A stretch of 46,972 nt of DNA from RGIG7332 sp045580305. Lineage in GTDB: Bacteria; Bacillota; Clostridia; Oscillospirales; JAAYXM01. The DNA lies in contig JAZNNQ010000052.1 in NCBI GenBank assembly GCA_045580305.1, forward strand, positions 1 to 46,972. The letters run 5' to 3'. Shown here piece by piece: positions 15,899 through 22,753 of the stretch. Both the position numbers and the translations under genes were made by a program. Numbering within the stretch: position 1 is the stretch's first letter; each line of letters starts with the position of its first letter. The notes beneath the pieces were generated by a model that made no database searches, was not told the DNA's origin, and worked only from the letters and a program-made list of their open reading frames with translations.

Positions 15899-15900
15899 TA

Positions 15901-15930
15901 AAAAAACAGGTCTTATGACCTGCTTTTTAT
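15901..15930 (-). terminator. Terminator of the CFI-box gene
   Basis: A 6-bp GC-rich core (15907-15912 with 15917-15922) flanked by A and T runs. It is just downstream of the CFI-box gene on the - strand and overlaps the start of the trx promoter region. Confidence 0.68.
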
Positions 15931-15932
15931 TA

Positions 15933-17183
15933 TTACCATTTTTTATCCTCATAGGGTGTGTCCTCCACTCCCTCGGACTGCAGCTTCTCAACCATGCGGT
16001 CGAGCTTGCCTTTCCACATATTCTTAAACCACTCGGTCTCGCCAAACCACTTAACAAGAGTGGGGCTGATCGCATAGTAAACACGAATAAACGCTCTGCC
16101 GTACCAAGTTTCCGTAAGAGTGTTATCGCGGAAGCGACGAAGGGTCCACACCTGCGGACAATCGTAAGAACCATACACTGCGGTAGCAACATAGCAGCCT
16201 GAAGATGGTTTTGGGGGTTCTGGTATTACATAGTCTGGGTCAATATCTTTGATTTTTTTGTGACACTCCATCATTTGGTTTATGAGTCTCTGCTTAGTTT
16301 CCATGGAGTTGATATATTGTTTGTGCCAGCCACCATTAGAATATGTGTATGAACCAGACGGTTCTACTTCTTTAAGGATAAAAATAATATTCTTATATCT
16401 TTGGATATCATCTTTACTATCATCATCGCTTAATCCAATAGCAAACTCAAGAAGACTTACCGCTTTTAAACTTTGTGATACATATCTGTTCCATGCAGAC
16501 TGAGAAGGATGTCTAGTAGTGCCCCAATAGTCTTTTACTATATCGTTTTGATATGCGGCAACAACAGATTCGTTAATCTTTGTGGCAATTTTAGATTTTA
16601 AATTCTTTCCTGAAACACCGCATTTGGTAAGTAATTTTATCGAATATAGTGTTATGAGTTTAACACTATTTTTAATTTCATCTGCATTATGTTCGGAACC
16701 ATTTTTAGCATAATTATTACAGCATAATGAAACTAATGCAAAAGAAAGATTATCTAATTCTGTTGCAGCGGTTTTTTTGACATTTTCAATATCGTCATCA
16801 GGGGCATTTTCGATGGCCTTTGTAAAGCAATTAACTGATTCTTCTATTCTAATATTACCGAGTGTTGATTGCCATCCCGCTGCTCGTCCCTTTAATAGCC
16901 AAGCTTTATAGTTATTTGGTTCGATTTCAATAATTTTATTGCAGTAGTTTTCTGCTTCTTTTTGATTGCTCGCATCATATGCATTTTCTGCCATTGTATA
17001 ATAATTGTCGATTTTGGATGTGTCATCAACCTTAACAGTTCCTTGCACATCTACCGTGCCCTCTACCATCATCCTTTTGATCTCCTCGGGGGCGTACTTC
17101 ATACCACAGCTCTGGCACACAAATGCGCCGTCCTGCTTGATTAAATCTCCGCTGCCGCACATTTCACACATAATTTTTTGCAT
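15933..17183 (-). CDS. Zinc-ribbon / TPR-like / CFI-box-CTERM protein
   Basis: A 416-residue protein in three parts. Residues 1-30 form a zinc ribbon (CEMCGSGD and CQSCGMKY). Residues 60-320 are helical and begin with TPR-like repeats (YNAMAENAYDAS-type, then YCNKIIEIEPNNYKAW). Residues 330-416 match the CFI-box C-terminal domain: CYVATAVYGSYDCPQV, then LRRFRDNTL, WYGRAFIRVYY and SPTLVKWFG. The domain's function is unknown. Base composition changes within the gene: about 57% G+C in 15961-16020 but about 32% in 16561-16620, so the core may have a different history from the ends. Its promoter holds a palindrome next to a divergent XRE repressor gene. Confidence 0.8.
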   Translation of the reverse strand: MQKIMCEMCGSGDLIKQDGAFVCQSCGMKYAPEEIKRMMVEGTVDVQGTVKVDDTSKIDNYYTMAENAYDASNQKEAENYCNKIIEIEPNNYKAWLLKGRAAGWQSTLGNIRIEESVNCFTKAIENAPDDDIENVKKTAATELDNLSFALVSLCCNNYAKNGSEHNADEIKNSVKLITLYSIKLLTKCGVSGKNLKSKIATKINESVVAAYQNDIVKDYWGTTRHPSQSAWNRYVSQSLKAVSLLEFAIGLSDDDSKDDIQRYKNIIFILKEVEPSGSYTYSNGGWHKQYINSMETKQRLINQMMECHKKIKDIDPDYVIPEPPKPSSGCYVATAVYGSYDCPQVWTLRRFRDNTLTETWYGRAFIRVYYAISPTLVKWFGETEWFKNMWKGKLDRMVEKLQSEGVEDTPYEDKKW

Positions 17184-17229
17184 CTTTATCCCTCCTGATT
17201 TTAGTTAAGCCACAGATATGCTTTAACTC

Positions 17230-17258
17230 ATTTTAGCGAATTTTTCGCTAAAAGTCAA
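17230..17258 (-). promoter_or_regulatory. Promoter of the CFI-box gene
   Basis: On the - strand: TTGACT (17253-17258), 17-nt spacer, TAAAAT (17230-17235). Nearly the whole spacer and both element edges are covered by the palindrome at 17231-17253. Confidence 0.75.
17231..17253. promoter_or_regulatory. Perfect palindromic operator
   Basis: Ten-base arms, TTTTAGCGAA (17231-17240) and TTCGCTAAAA (17244-17253), separated by TTT. A half-site TAGCGAAAA follows at 17259-17267, nearer the XRE gene. It is placed to block the CFI-box promoter; the half-site is upstream of the XRE -10. The likely binder is the adjacent 71-residue XRE protein. Confidence 0.75.
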
Positions 17259-17277
17259 TAGCGAAAAACTTTCTAAG

Positions 17278-17283
17278 TATAAT
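17278..17283 (+). promoter_or_regulatory. -10 element for the XRE repressor gene
   Basis: A consensus TATAAT, 22 nt before the start codon. The -35 position has only a weak match (TCAATA or GTCAAT), so this promoter may be weak or may depend on factors bound at the nearby half-site. Confidence 0.5.
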
Positions 17284-17305
17284 AAAGGTAAGGCGGTGAA
17301 AAATT

Positions 17306-17521
17306 ATGCCACACTATCCGAGAATTCGTAATCTGCGAGAAGATCGTGACCTTACCCAGTCGAAAATGGGCGAGGTGCTTTCCTGCAGTCAGCGGGTATA
17401 CAGTAATTATGAGCGCGGGGATATTGACATTCCCACAGTAACCTTAATTAAGATAGCGGATTTTTTTGATGTGTCGGTTGATTTTTTACTGGGTAGAACC
17501 GATAATCCGAAAATAAAATAA
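17306..17521 (+). CDS. Small XRE-type helix-turn-helix repressor
   Basis: A 71-residue protein that is almost entirely an HTH_3 domain: LREDRDLTQSKMGEVLSCSQRVYSNYERGD, then VTLIKIADFFDVSVDFLLGR. There is no effector domain, as in Cro-like repressors. It is divergent from the CFI-box gene, and a perfect palindrome in the shared region fits a dimeric HTH protein. It probably represses that gene and perhaps itself. GGCGGTGA precedes the ATG. Confidence 0.88.
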   Translation: MPHYPRIRNLREDRDLTQSKMGEVLSCSQRVYSNYERGDIDIPTVTLIKIADFFDVSVDFLLGRTDNPKIK

Positions 17522-17550
17522 AAAAAGCAGGGTGCTATACCCTGCTTTTT
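17522..17550. terminator. Bidirectional terminator
   Basis: A 12-bp stem (17522-17533 with 17539-17550), GCTAT loop and A/T runs both sides. It serves the XRE gene and the convergent cyclase gene. Confidence 0.87.
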
Positions 17551-17551
17551 A

Positions 17552-18193
17552 TTATTTCCACCAGGCGATGGCTCTTATTGGCGAGCCGTCGGCATTCTCG
17601 GTTAAGAGCGGAAAACAGCTGAAGTTAAAAAGCTCCTTACCGCAAAGCTCGAGATCCTTTAAGTTTTCGATATTAACAATGTCTTTTACAAATAACTTTT
17701 TATGAAGTGTTAAGTTGGTATCAGCGATGGGGTCAAGTCCTATTGTGTCAAAGCCGATGCCCTTGTAAGCACCCTTTAAAATATACTCCAAAACCTCATT
17801 ATCAATGCAGGGATAGTCACCGAAATATTCAGCCTTGCCCCAGTATTTGTCCCAGCCGGTGTTAAACAAAAGAAAATCCGCCGTGTCCGCCAATTCACCG
17901 TATTTTTTAATAAAATCCATCGTGATTTTATCGCCCTCTTTTAGTCCGCGGCAGTCGATAACAAGTGCTTTCCCGATAAACTGCTCGGGCGGAAATTTAT
18001 CCAGCGTTGTTCTGTCCGCAAAAAGATGGGCGGGCGGGTCCATATGAGTTCCCGTGTGGGAGAACATCTGTAAAAGCGTTTCTTTAAAGCCGTGTTCCTC
18101 ATAGCTGTTGGCAGGAGTAAGCTTGGGCGTCTCGGTGCCCGGATAAACCGGCATATCCTCACAAATTGTATGTGTTAAATCAATTACCTTCAT
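17552..18193 (-). CDS. Cyclase / kynurenine-formamidase-like metal hydrolase
   Basis: A 213-residue member of the cyclase family (PF04199). It carries the metal-binding signature HTGTHMDPPAH and an N-terminal IDLTHTICEDMPVYPG. Characterised relatives hydrolyse N-formylkynurenine, isatin or cyclic amides; the substrate here cannot be read from sequence. It starts 25 nt after the YeiH-type transporter gene on the same strand with its own GAGAGG site, so the two form an operon and may import or export and then convert one carboxylate-type compound. That is inference from adjacency. Confidence 0.85.
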   Translation of the reverse strand: MKVIDLTHTICEDMPVYPGTETPKLTPANSYEEHGFKETLLQMFSHTGTHMDPPAHLFADRTTLDKFPPEQFIGKALVIDCRGLKEGDKITMDFIKKYGELADTADFLLFNTGWDKYWGKAEYFGDYPCIDNEVLEYILKGAYKGIGFDTIGLDPIADTNLTLHKKLFVKDIVNIENLKDLELCGKELFNFSCFPLLTENADGSPIRAIAWWK

Positions 18194-18217
18194 TTAAATT
18201 TCCTCTCTTTGAAATTT

Positions 18218-19243
18218 CTACATTAATCCCATACACCAAATAACCAGCAGAGCGGTCAATGTGACCAGTGTATCAATTGTAATTCCATAGAACATGGGTG
18301 CAAGGCCCGCTTTTTTGAAATCGGTGATGCTGGTTCCAAGTCCAATAGCTGCAAGTGCGGTCACCATCAGGAACTTGCTGGTGGTTTTCAGCACCACCGA
18401 TACATCTGCCGGTATGAACCCTAAACTGTTGATAATGGCAAGCGCCAAAAAGCCGGCGATAAACCAGGGGATAATTTTCATAATATTTACTTTTTTCCCA
18501 CTGTGTGCTGTCTGAAGCTCTTTCTTCTTCATACGAGTTCCTATGTATGCAAACACCAGCACTGTTGGGATAATAGCAATAGTTCGGGTAAGCTTTACCA
18601 TAGTAGCAAAGTCACCGGCTATCTCAGAAAATGCATAGCCGGATGCAACAACGCTCGCCGTATCGTTTACAGATGTTCCTGCCCATATTCCATAGGCAAT
18701 ATCCGACATTCCCAACGCCTGTCCCATAATGGGATATAGCGCCACCATTATCATATCAAACAGGAAAGTGGACGACATAGCGAAAGCAATGTCTTTATCG
18801 TCCGCATCTATAACCGGGGAAATTGCTGCAATGGCAGAGCCGCCGCAGATTCCGGTACCCGCCGAAATGAGATTTCCCAATTTCCAATTAAGTCCAAAAA
18901 TCTTCCGCACAAAATAACCGCCGCCAAAACACATGGCAAAGGTGAATAACATAACAAAGAAGGTCATCTTTCCTACCGTCATAATCGTGCCGATGGAAAG
19001 TGATGCGCCCAAAAGTATTATCGCCAGCTTGAGTATCTTTTTGGATGTGAATTTAAGCGCAGGTTTTACCCATTCCGGATGGAAGAAACTATTAATTATC
19101 GTACCCAAAAACAGAGCTATTATCGATGCTCCAAGTAAATCGCCCGGGATTATCCGCTCCAACACAATAGACAAAATCGCCACACCGAAGCATATGGCAA
19201 TGCCCATCAAGAGTTTAAAGTGTTCTTTGATTTTTGTATTCAC
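18218..19243 (-). CDS. YeiH family putative sulfate/anion exporter
   Basis: A 341-residue membrane protein with about ten helices, typical of the YeiH/UPF0324 family. Signatures are GASLSIGTIM, GTGICGGSAIAAISPVI, WAGTSVNDTASVVASGY and the C-terminal AAIGLGTSI. Members are annotated as putative sulfate exporters, on limited experimental evidence. It starts at GTG (19241-19243) with GAGGGGG upstream and is followed by the cyclase gene. Confidence 0.87.
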   Translation of the reverse strand: MNTKIKEHFKLLMGIAICFGVAILSIVLERIIPGDLLGASIIALFLGTIINSFFHPEWVKPALKFTSKKILKLAIILLGASLSIGTIMTVGKMTFFVMLFTFAMCFGGGYFVRKIFGLNWKLGNLISAGTGICGGSAIAAISPVIDADDKDIAFAMSSTFLFDMIMVALYPIMGQALGMSDIAYGIWAGTSVNDTASVVASGYAFSEIAGDFATMVKLTRTIAIIPTVLVFAYIGTRMKKKELQTAHSGKKVNIMKIIPWFIAGFLALAIINSLGFIPADVSVVLKTTSKFLMVTALAAIGLGTSITDFKKAGLAPMFYGITIDTLVTLTALLVIWCMGLM

Positions 19244-19266
19244 AAATATCCCCCTCTTTCCTTTTC

Positions 19267-19295
19267 ATAATATCATAAACGAAACAAAGATGCAA
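19267..19295 (-). promoter_or_regulatory. Promoter of the yeiH-cyclase operon
   Basis: On the - strand: TTGCAT (19290-19295), 17-nt spacer, TATTAT (19267-19272), 23 nt from the GTG start. Confidence 0.68.
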
Positions 19296-19298
19296 TCT

Positions 19299-19321
19299 AA
19301 AAGGCGGGACACAGTCCCGCC
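19299..19321 (-). terminator. Terminator of spoIVB
   Basis: An 8-bp all-strong stem (19303-19310 with 19314-19321), ACA loop and a four-U tail on the - strand, 9 nt after the spoIVB stop. Confidence 0.82.
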
Positions 19322-19329
19322 CGTAATTA

Positions 19330-20319
19330 TTACCCCGCATTTAACATATTCTCAATAAATATACCGTAACCCCGTGTGGGGTCGTTGACTAAAACATGGG
19401 TCACCGCGCCGACGATTTTTCCGTTCTGGATAATGGGCGAGCCGCTCATTCCCTGCACGATACCGCCGGTTTTTTCGATTAATTTTTTATCACATATTTT
19501 AATCATCATATTTTTGGTGTCATTTTCATTTGATGGGTAAATTTTTGCGATTTCGATCTGGTATTCCCTTACATCATCACCGTCAATATTGGATAAAATA
19601 GTGGCAGGACCACATTTTACTTCATCATTCTCCGCCACGGGCAAGGGATTTTTATTTAAAAATTCTTTTTTCTGCAAAACTTTGCCGAAAATTCCGCAAT
19701 CAGTATTATTTAAAAGAAGGCCGTAATCCTCTTTTAAATTGTAATTACCTTTCAACTCGCCCGGCTCGCCCACCTGCCCGGGCTTTACATCCTCTACGGT
19801 GGACTCCATGACCGAGCCTTCCTTAAAGGGAATTAAAACGCCGGTTTCGGTATCACATATTCCGTGGCCAAGTGCGCCGAAGGTATTACTTTCAGGGTCG
19901 TAAAAGGTTATCGTTCCGATTCCCGCCATACTGTCGCGCACCCACAGTCCCAGCTTGTATTCGCCATCAGTGTCCTTTACGGGTGTTAAGGAAAACTGCT
20001 TTTCCTTACCATCCTTTAAGACCGTAAGCTTTATTGGCTTACCGCCGCTTTGCCGCACCTTATCGCGGAATTCCTCGCTGTTTTCTATTGCCGCGCCGTT
20101 AACCTTAGTAATCACATCACCCGGTGCAATACCTTCCGCAGGATTTGAGTTTCCCTTGTCCGTAGGCACTGCGGAGGTGCCTATAACGATAGCGCCCTCG
20201 GAATACATTTTAATTCCCGTGGTGTGGCCTATGGGAATTAAGTGATCCGCCTCCAAGGCATAAGCAGGTGTCAAAAGCAATAAAATTGCGATTAAAAATG
20301 AAATTGATTTTTTTATCAT
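19330..20319 (-). CDS. spoIVB: SpoIVB sporulation signalling peptidase
   Basis: A 329-residue serine peptidase of the SpoIVB family (S55). It has an N-terminal signal/anchor (residues 5-22), then a PDZ domain (EGIAPGDVITKVNGAAIENSE) and the peptidase. Catalytic elements are FGALGHGI (His), GMSGSPI (Ser) and VNDPTRGYG (Asp). It is secreted from the forespore and cleaves SpoIVFA to trigger sigma-K activation. In many Bacilli and Clostridia it is next to spo0A; here spo0A is about 11 kb away and on the other strand. AAGGAGTGA precedes the ATG. Confidence 0.93.
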   Translation of the reverse strand: MIKKSISFLIAILLLLTPAYALEADHLIPIGHTTGIKMYSEGAIVIGTSAVPTDKGNSNPAEGIAPGDVITKVNGAAIENSEEFRDKVRQSGGKPIKLTVLKDGKEKQFSLTPVKDTDGEYKLGLWVRDSMAGIGTITFYDPESNTFGALGHGICDTETGVLIPFKEGSVMESTVEDVKPGQVGEPGELKGNYNLKEDYGLLLNNTDCGIFGKVLQKKEFLNKNPLPVAENDEVKCGPATILSNIDGDDVREYQIEIAKIYPSNENDTKNMMIKICDKKLIEKTGGIVQGMSGSPIIQNGKIVGAVTHVLVNDPTRGYGIFIENMLNAG

Positions 20320-20403
20320 TCAGTCACTCCTTTCTATTTTAATATGCTCCGATACTTTTAAAGTAGCTGTGACAAAAGCTGACTGAACTTCCTTACCAAA
20401 AAT

Positions 20404-20431
20404 AAAAAAGAGTGTCACGGACACTCTTTTT
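20404..20431. terminator. Terminator between spoIIID and spoIVB
   Basis: An 11-bp stem (20406-20416 with 20420-20430), ACG loop, A-run on the left and T-run on the right. On the - strand it ends the spoIIID transcript, so spoIVB has its own promoter. Confidence 0.82.
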
Positions 20432-20470
20432 CGCTTTTCGCTTTAAAATTTTTTATAATTTTCCAAATTT

Positions 20471-20722
20471 TTACTCGCCGCGGTATTTGCGGCGGGTTGC
20501 AAGACCACCGCGAAGATGCCGTTCAGCCTTATTTTCCTCCAAAACCTTTTTAACCGCAAGATACCTCTCGTGGTCGAAACTGCGAAGCCGCTCCACTATG
20601 TCCTTGTGTACGGTGGATTTTGATATGTAGAATTTCCGTGCCGCCTCGCGCACGGTGCTTTTGTTCTCAATTACAAAATCAGCAAGCTCTCGTGCCCGCT
20701 CCTCTATATATGTATTGGCCAA
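20471..20722 (-). CDS. spoIIID: SpoIIID sporulation transcription factor
   Basis: An 83-residue DNA-binding protein that matches SpoIIID along its length: YIEERARELADFVIENK, the helix-turn-helix ATVREAARKFYISKSTVHKD-type segment, and the basic tail ERHLRGGLATRRKY. It acts in the mother cell and tunes sigma-E and sigma-K regulons. It starts at TTG (20720-20722), nine nt after AGGGGG; no ATG is available in the right place. A CATACTTA stretch upstream resembles a sigma-E -10, but I could not find a convincing -35. Confidence 0.93.
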   Translation of the reverse strand: MANTYIEERARELADFVIENKSTVREAARKFYISKSTVHKDIVERLRSFDHERYLAVKKVLEENKAERHLRGGLATRRKYRGE

Positions 20723-20789
20723 AAGGTTCCGCCCCCTTAAGGAAAACTTACAAGCACATTTTATGCAAATTTTACCTTAAGTATGACAC

Positions 20790-20807
20790 TGTCCGTTTTA
20801 TGGGACA
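20790..20807. promoter_or_regulatory. WYL-type operator, left copy
   Basis: TGTCC and GGACA arms separated by GTTTTATG. It ends 10 nt upstream of the TATACT -10 (20818-20823) of the 45-residue membrane protein gene, where a -35 would be. The same 13-base core occurs in inverted orientation at 22162-22177, before the operon that encodes the WYL regulator. Confidence 0.6.
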
Positions 20808-20847
20808 CCTCGTTTTGTATACTTAAATCACAAAGGAGGTAATAATT

Positions 20848-20985
20848 ATGGAACTTATCATTGGCGCTGTTACTTGGCTTATCATTTACGGTATTTCTAC
20901 CATCGTAATCAATACCCGCGTGTACGAGGGGATGCCGTCGGATATGGAAGTTATCCGCAAAATGAATGAAAACCACGGAGTTTAA
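20848..20985 (+). CDS. 45-residue single-pass membrane microprotein
   Basis: A short gene with a strong AAAGGAGG site (20833-20840). The product is MELIIGAVTW then LIIYGISTIV followed by a polar tail ending in ENHGV: one N-terminal transmembrane helix and about 25 cytosolic or surface residues. I do not recognise it. It is convergent with the WYL regulator gene, shares a terminator with it, and has the same operator motif at its promoter. A membrane stress or signalling peptide controlled by the WYL protein is plausible. Confidence 0.72.
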   Translation: MELIIGAVTWLIIYGISTIVINTRVYEGMPSDMEVIRKMNENHGV

Positions 20986-21000
20986 ACTCCGTGGTTTTCA
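20967..21000. terminator. Perfectly palindromic bidirectional terminator
   Basis: A 34-bp perfect palindrome (17-bp arms, no spacer). It overlaps the last codons of the 45-residue gene and the stop codon of the convergent WYL gene. Confidence 0.82.
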
Positions 21001-21978
21001 TTTATCGTAGTTTTCTTTTACCTCATTTACAAGCCGATACAGCTCATCGATCACGCTGTCGGGCGATATTATTTTCGCGCTTTTCCCGAAGCTCATAATC
21101 CAGGACAGGAAGTGCGGACTGACCGCTACCTTGACGCGGCAGATAAAATGCCCCTCGTCCTCCTTAATTATGTGCACATCGGTGCCAAATCGGTCATAAA
21201 CCACACCCACATGCTTGTTTTCGAACATAATGGATACATCCTGCTCTTCACCGCTAAACATCTGGAACATCGTTTTTGAATAGTTGGATAAATCAAAGGG
21301 TTTGTCCGACAATACCCTGTCATCCTCGGTGATTTTGATTTTTTCCATTTTGTCCACACGATAATGAGCGAAATTCCCGTATTTTGCCTTGTAGGTGATC
21401 ATATAATAGTTCTCATCGTCCCAGGTAAGTGATACCGGCGACTCGACATAGTTTTCCCCGTTTTTGCGGTACTCCTTTTTCTTGTCAACATTAAGGTCAA
21501 AATATTTAAATGCGATCTGCTTATTTGCCGCAATTGCCTCGTGTATTTTATCCACATTATAATAGATCTGCTCGTTTAAAGTCTTGACACGATTTGTGAC
21601 GAACACCTGACGGTGCAGCTTTTTTGCATTTTCCCGACTTGTGAGCTTTTCTATCTTCGATATCAGCTCCATACTTTTCTTGTGGGTGATAAATTTAGAG
21701 GACTGAACGCTGTCAACCAAAAGCTTAAGCTCCGGCAGTTCAAAATCACGACTTGCAACATAATAGTCGGTGGTGCGGGATTTTCGGGAACAAATATCAA
21801 GTCCAAAAAGCTTTAGATGCTCCAGATCGTCATAAATGCTCTTGCGCTCGGCGGAAATGCCAAGTTTTTCAAGCTCTGCTATCATCTCCGGCACTGTAAG
21901 CGTATGCTCCTCATCGGTCTGTTCATTTAAAATTTTTGCGAGATACATAAGCTTTAGCTTCTGATGTGATAATTTCAT
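20998..21978 (-). CDS. WYL-domain transcriptional regulator
   Basis: A 326-residue regulator with an N-terminal winged helix-turn-helix (residues 1-75, including TVPEMIAELEKLGISAERKSIYDDLEHLK), a WYL domain around 150-240 (ESPVSLTWDDENYYMITYKAK, then HYRVDKMEKI), and a C-terminal WCX-like extension. WYL proteins bind ligands or nucleic acids and control DNA-damage, phage-defence or metabolic genes. It is 17 nt downstream of an EF-hand-like microprotein gene on the same strand, and both are preceded by the operator at 22162-22177. The matching operator at 20790-20807 suggests a two-promoter local regulon. Confidence 0.88.
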   Translation of the reverse strand: MKLSHQKLKLMYLAKILNEQTDEEHTLTVPEMIAELEKLGISAERKSIYDDLEHLKLFGLDICSRKSRTTDYYVASRDFELPELKLLVDSVQSSKFITHKKSMELISKIEKLTSRENAKKLHRQVFVTNRVKTLNEQIYYNVDKIHEAIAANKQIAFKYFDLNVDKKKEYRKNGENYVESPVSLTWDDENYYMITYKAKYGNFAHYRVDKMEKIKITEDDRVLSDKPFDLSNYSKTMFQMFSGEEQDVSIMFENKHVGVVYDRFGTDVHIIKEDEGHFICRVKVAVSPHFLSWIMSFGKSAKIISPDSVIDELYRLVNEVKENYDK

Positions 21979-21995
21979 AATTTCACCATACTTTT

Positions 21996-22112
21996 CTAGA
22001 AGTCATCGTCTGTTTCGTCGTCTTCTTTAGTGCACTCTTTGAATATGTTATACTCGATAAACTCGTCCTGCCAATCAACATTGCCGTCGCCATTCCAATC
22101 AAAAAAATCCAT
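21996..22112 (-). CDS. 38-residue EF-hand-like acidic microprotein
   Basis: A short gene with a clear AGGAGG site. The product contains a canonical calcium-loop pattern, DWNGDGNVDWQDEF, with ligands at loop positions 1, 3, 5, a Gly at 6, a hydrophobic residue at 8 and Asp at 12, followed by a single Cys and a very acidic tail. A lone EF-hand-type loop of this kind usually pairs with a second one, so it may dimerise or sit on a partner. It leads the operon with the WYL regulator. The function is unknown. Confidence 0.72.
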   Translation of the reverse strand: MDFFDWNGDGNVDWQDEFIEYNIFKECTKEDDETDDDF

Positions 22113-22161
22113 AATAAAACCTCCTATAATTTTCTATATATTTATTTTAAAATATTGAGTG

Positions 22162-22177
22162 TGTCATAAAACGGACA
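22162..22177. promoter_or_regulatory. WYL-type operator, right copy
   Basis: On the - strand it reads TGTCCGTTTTATGACA; the first 13 bases equal those of the left copy at 20790-20807, but two G are missing near the end. It lies about 10 nt upstream of a T/A-rich -10 candidate (22146-22151) for the microprotein-WYL operon, so the geometry is the same at both promoters. Confidence 0.6.
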
Positions 22178-22262
22178 GTCATTCCGGAAATATTATAATG
22201 CATAAAACAAAAAAAATCCATCCATAATATATCCGAAATCATTTTTATGGAGGTAATTTAAA

Positions 22263-22433
22263 ATGAGCACATCCAATCAGAGCATCAAATGCACCGTGTC
22301 CCAGTGCCAGTACCACAGCGACAAGGAAAACTATTGTACCTTATCCTCTATCAAGGTGGGCACTCACGAAACAAACCCCACTATGCCCCAGTGCACCGAT
22401 TGCGAGTCATTTGTTAAAAAGTCCTGCTGCTAA
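22263..22433 (+). CDS. DUF1540 cysteine-rich small protein
   Basis: A 56-residue protein with the DUF1540 signature IKCTVSQCQYHSDKENYC, then SIKVGTHE and a C-terminal CTDCESF and CC pair. The cysteine spacing suggests a small metal-binding knuckle. The function of the family is unknown; members are common in spore-formers. TGGAGG precedes the ATG. Its stop overlaps the convergent 61-residue gene by 4 nt. Confidence 0.85.
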   Translation: MSTSNQSIKCTVSQCQYHSDKENYCTLSSIKVGTHETNPTMPQCTDCESFVKKSCC

Positions 22434-22615
22434 TCGTCAGAGAGCCTCTCATCGAGGCTCTCTTTTTCTATCCAATTGCCGGAAAAAAACCAAGGTATCA
22501 CCACATCCATATCTCCCCAAAAGCCGCGGCTTTTTACAAATTCCTCCGCCTCATCCTCGTAAACTATCTGTCCACGCTCGCGAAAAATACCAATATATAC
22601 CTTCATTTTCTGCAT
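22430..22615 (-). CDS. 61-residue hypothetical protein
   Basis: A small soluble protein with a predicted beta start (KVYIGIFRERGQIVYEDEAEEF) and an acidic end. I do not recognise the family. It has an AAGGAGG site 5 nt from the ATG and a fully consensus promoter at 22648-22676, which makes it a real gene and probably well expressed. It is divergent from an XRE regulator gene. Its last codons form the terminator of DUF1540. Confidence 0.72.
   Translation of the reverse strand: MQKMKVYIGIFRERGQIVYEDEAEEFVKSRGFWGDMDVVIPWFFSGNWIEKESLDERLSDD
22439..22467 (+). terminator. Terminator of the DUF1540 gene
   Basis: A 10-bp stem (22439-22448 with 22454-22463), TCATC loop and T-run. It lies within the 3' coding end of the convergent 61-residue gene. 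Confidence 0.78.
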
Positions 22616-22647
22616 ATCGACCTCCTTTTTGTTTCTTTTTCAATAAC

Positions 22648-22676
22648 ATTATACATTATTGCGGTTTCGTTGTCAA
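22648..22676 (-). promoter_or_regulatory. Perfect-consensus vegetative promoter
   Basis: On the - strand: TTGACA (22671-22676), 17-nt spacer, TATAAT (22648-22653). It drives the 61-residue hypothetical gene. Confidence 0.88.
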
Positions 22677-22684
22677 TAACCATA

Positions 22685-22714
22685 TTGCAAAATTGTTTGC
22701 ACTTGTGCTAAAAT
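22685..22714 (+). promoter_or_regulatory. Promoter of the XRE regulator gene
   Basis: TTGCAA (22685-22690), 18-nt spacer, TAAAAT (22709-22714) with an extended -10 TG at 22706-22707. It is back-to-back with the consensus promoter of the 61-residue gene. Confidence 0.7.
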
Positions 22715-22753
22715 TATCGCATAAGAAACTCAGTATATTACGGAGGTACTTGT

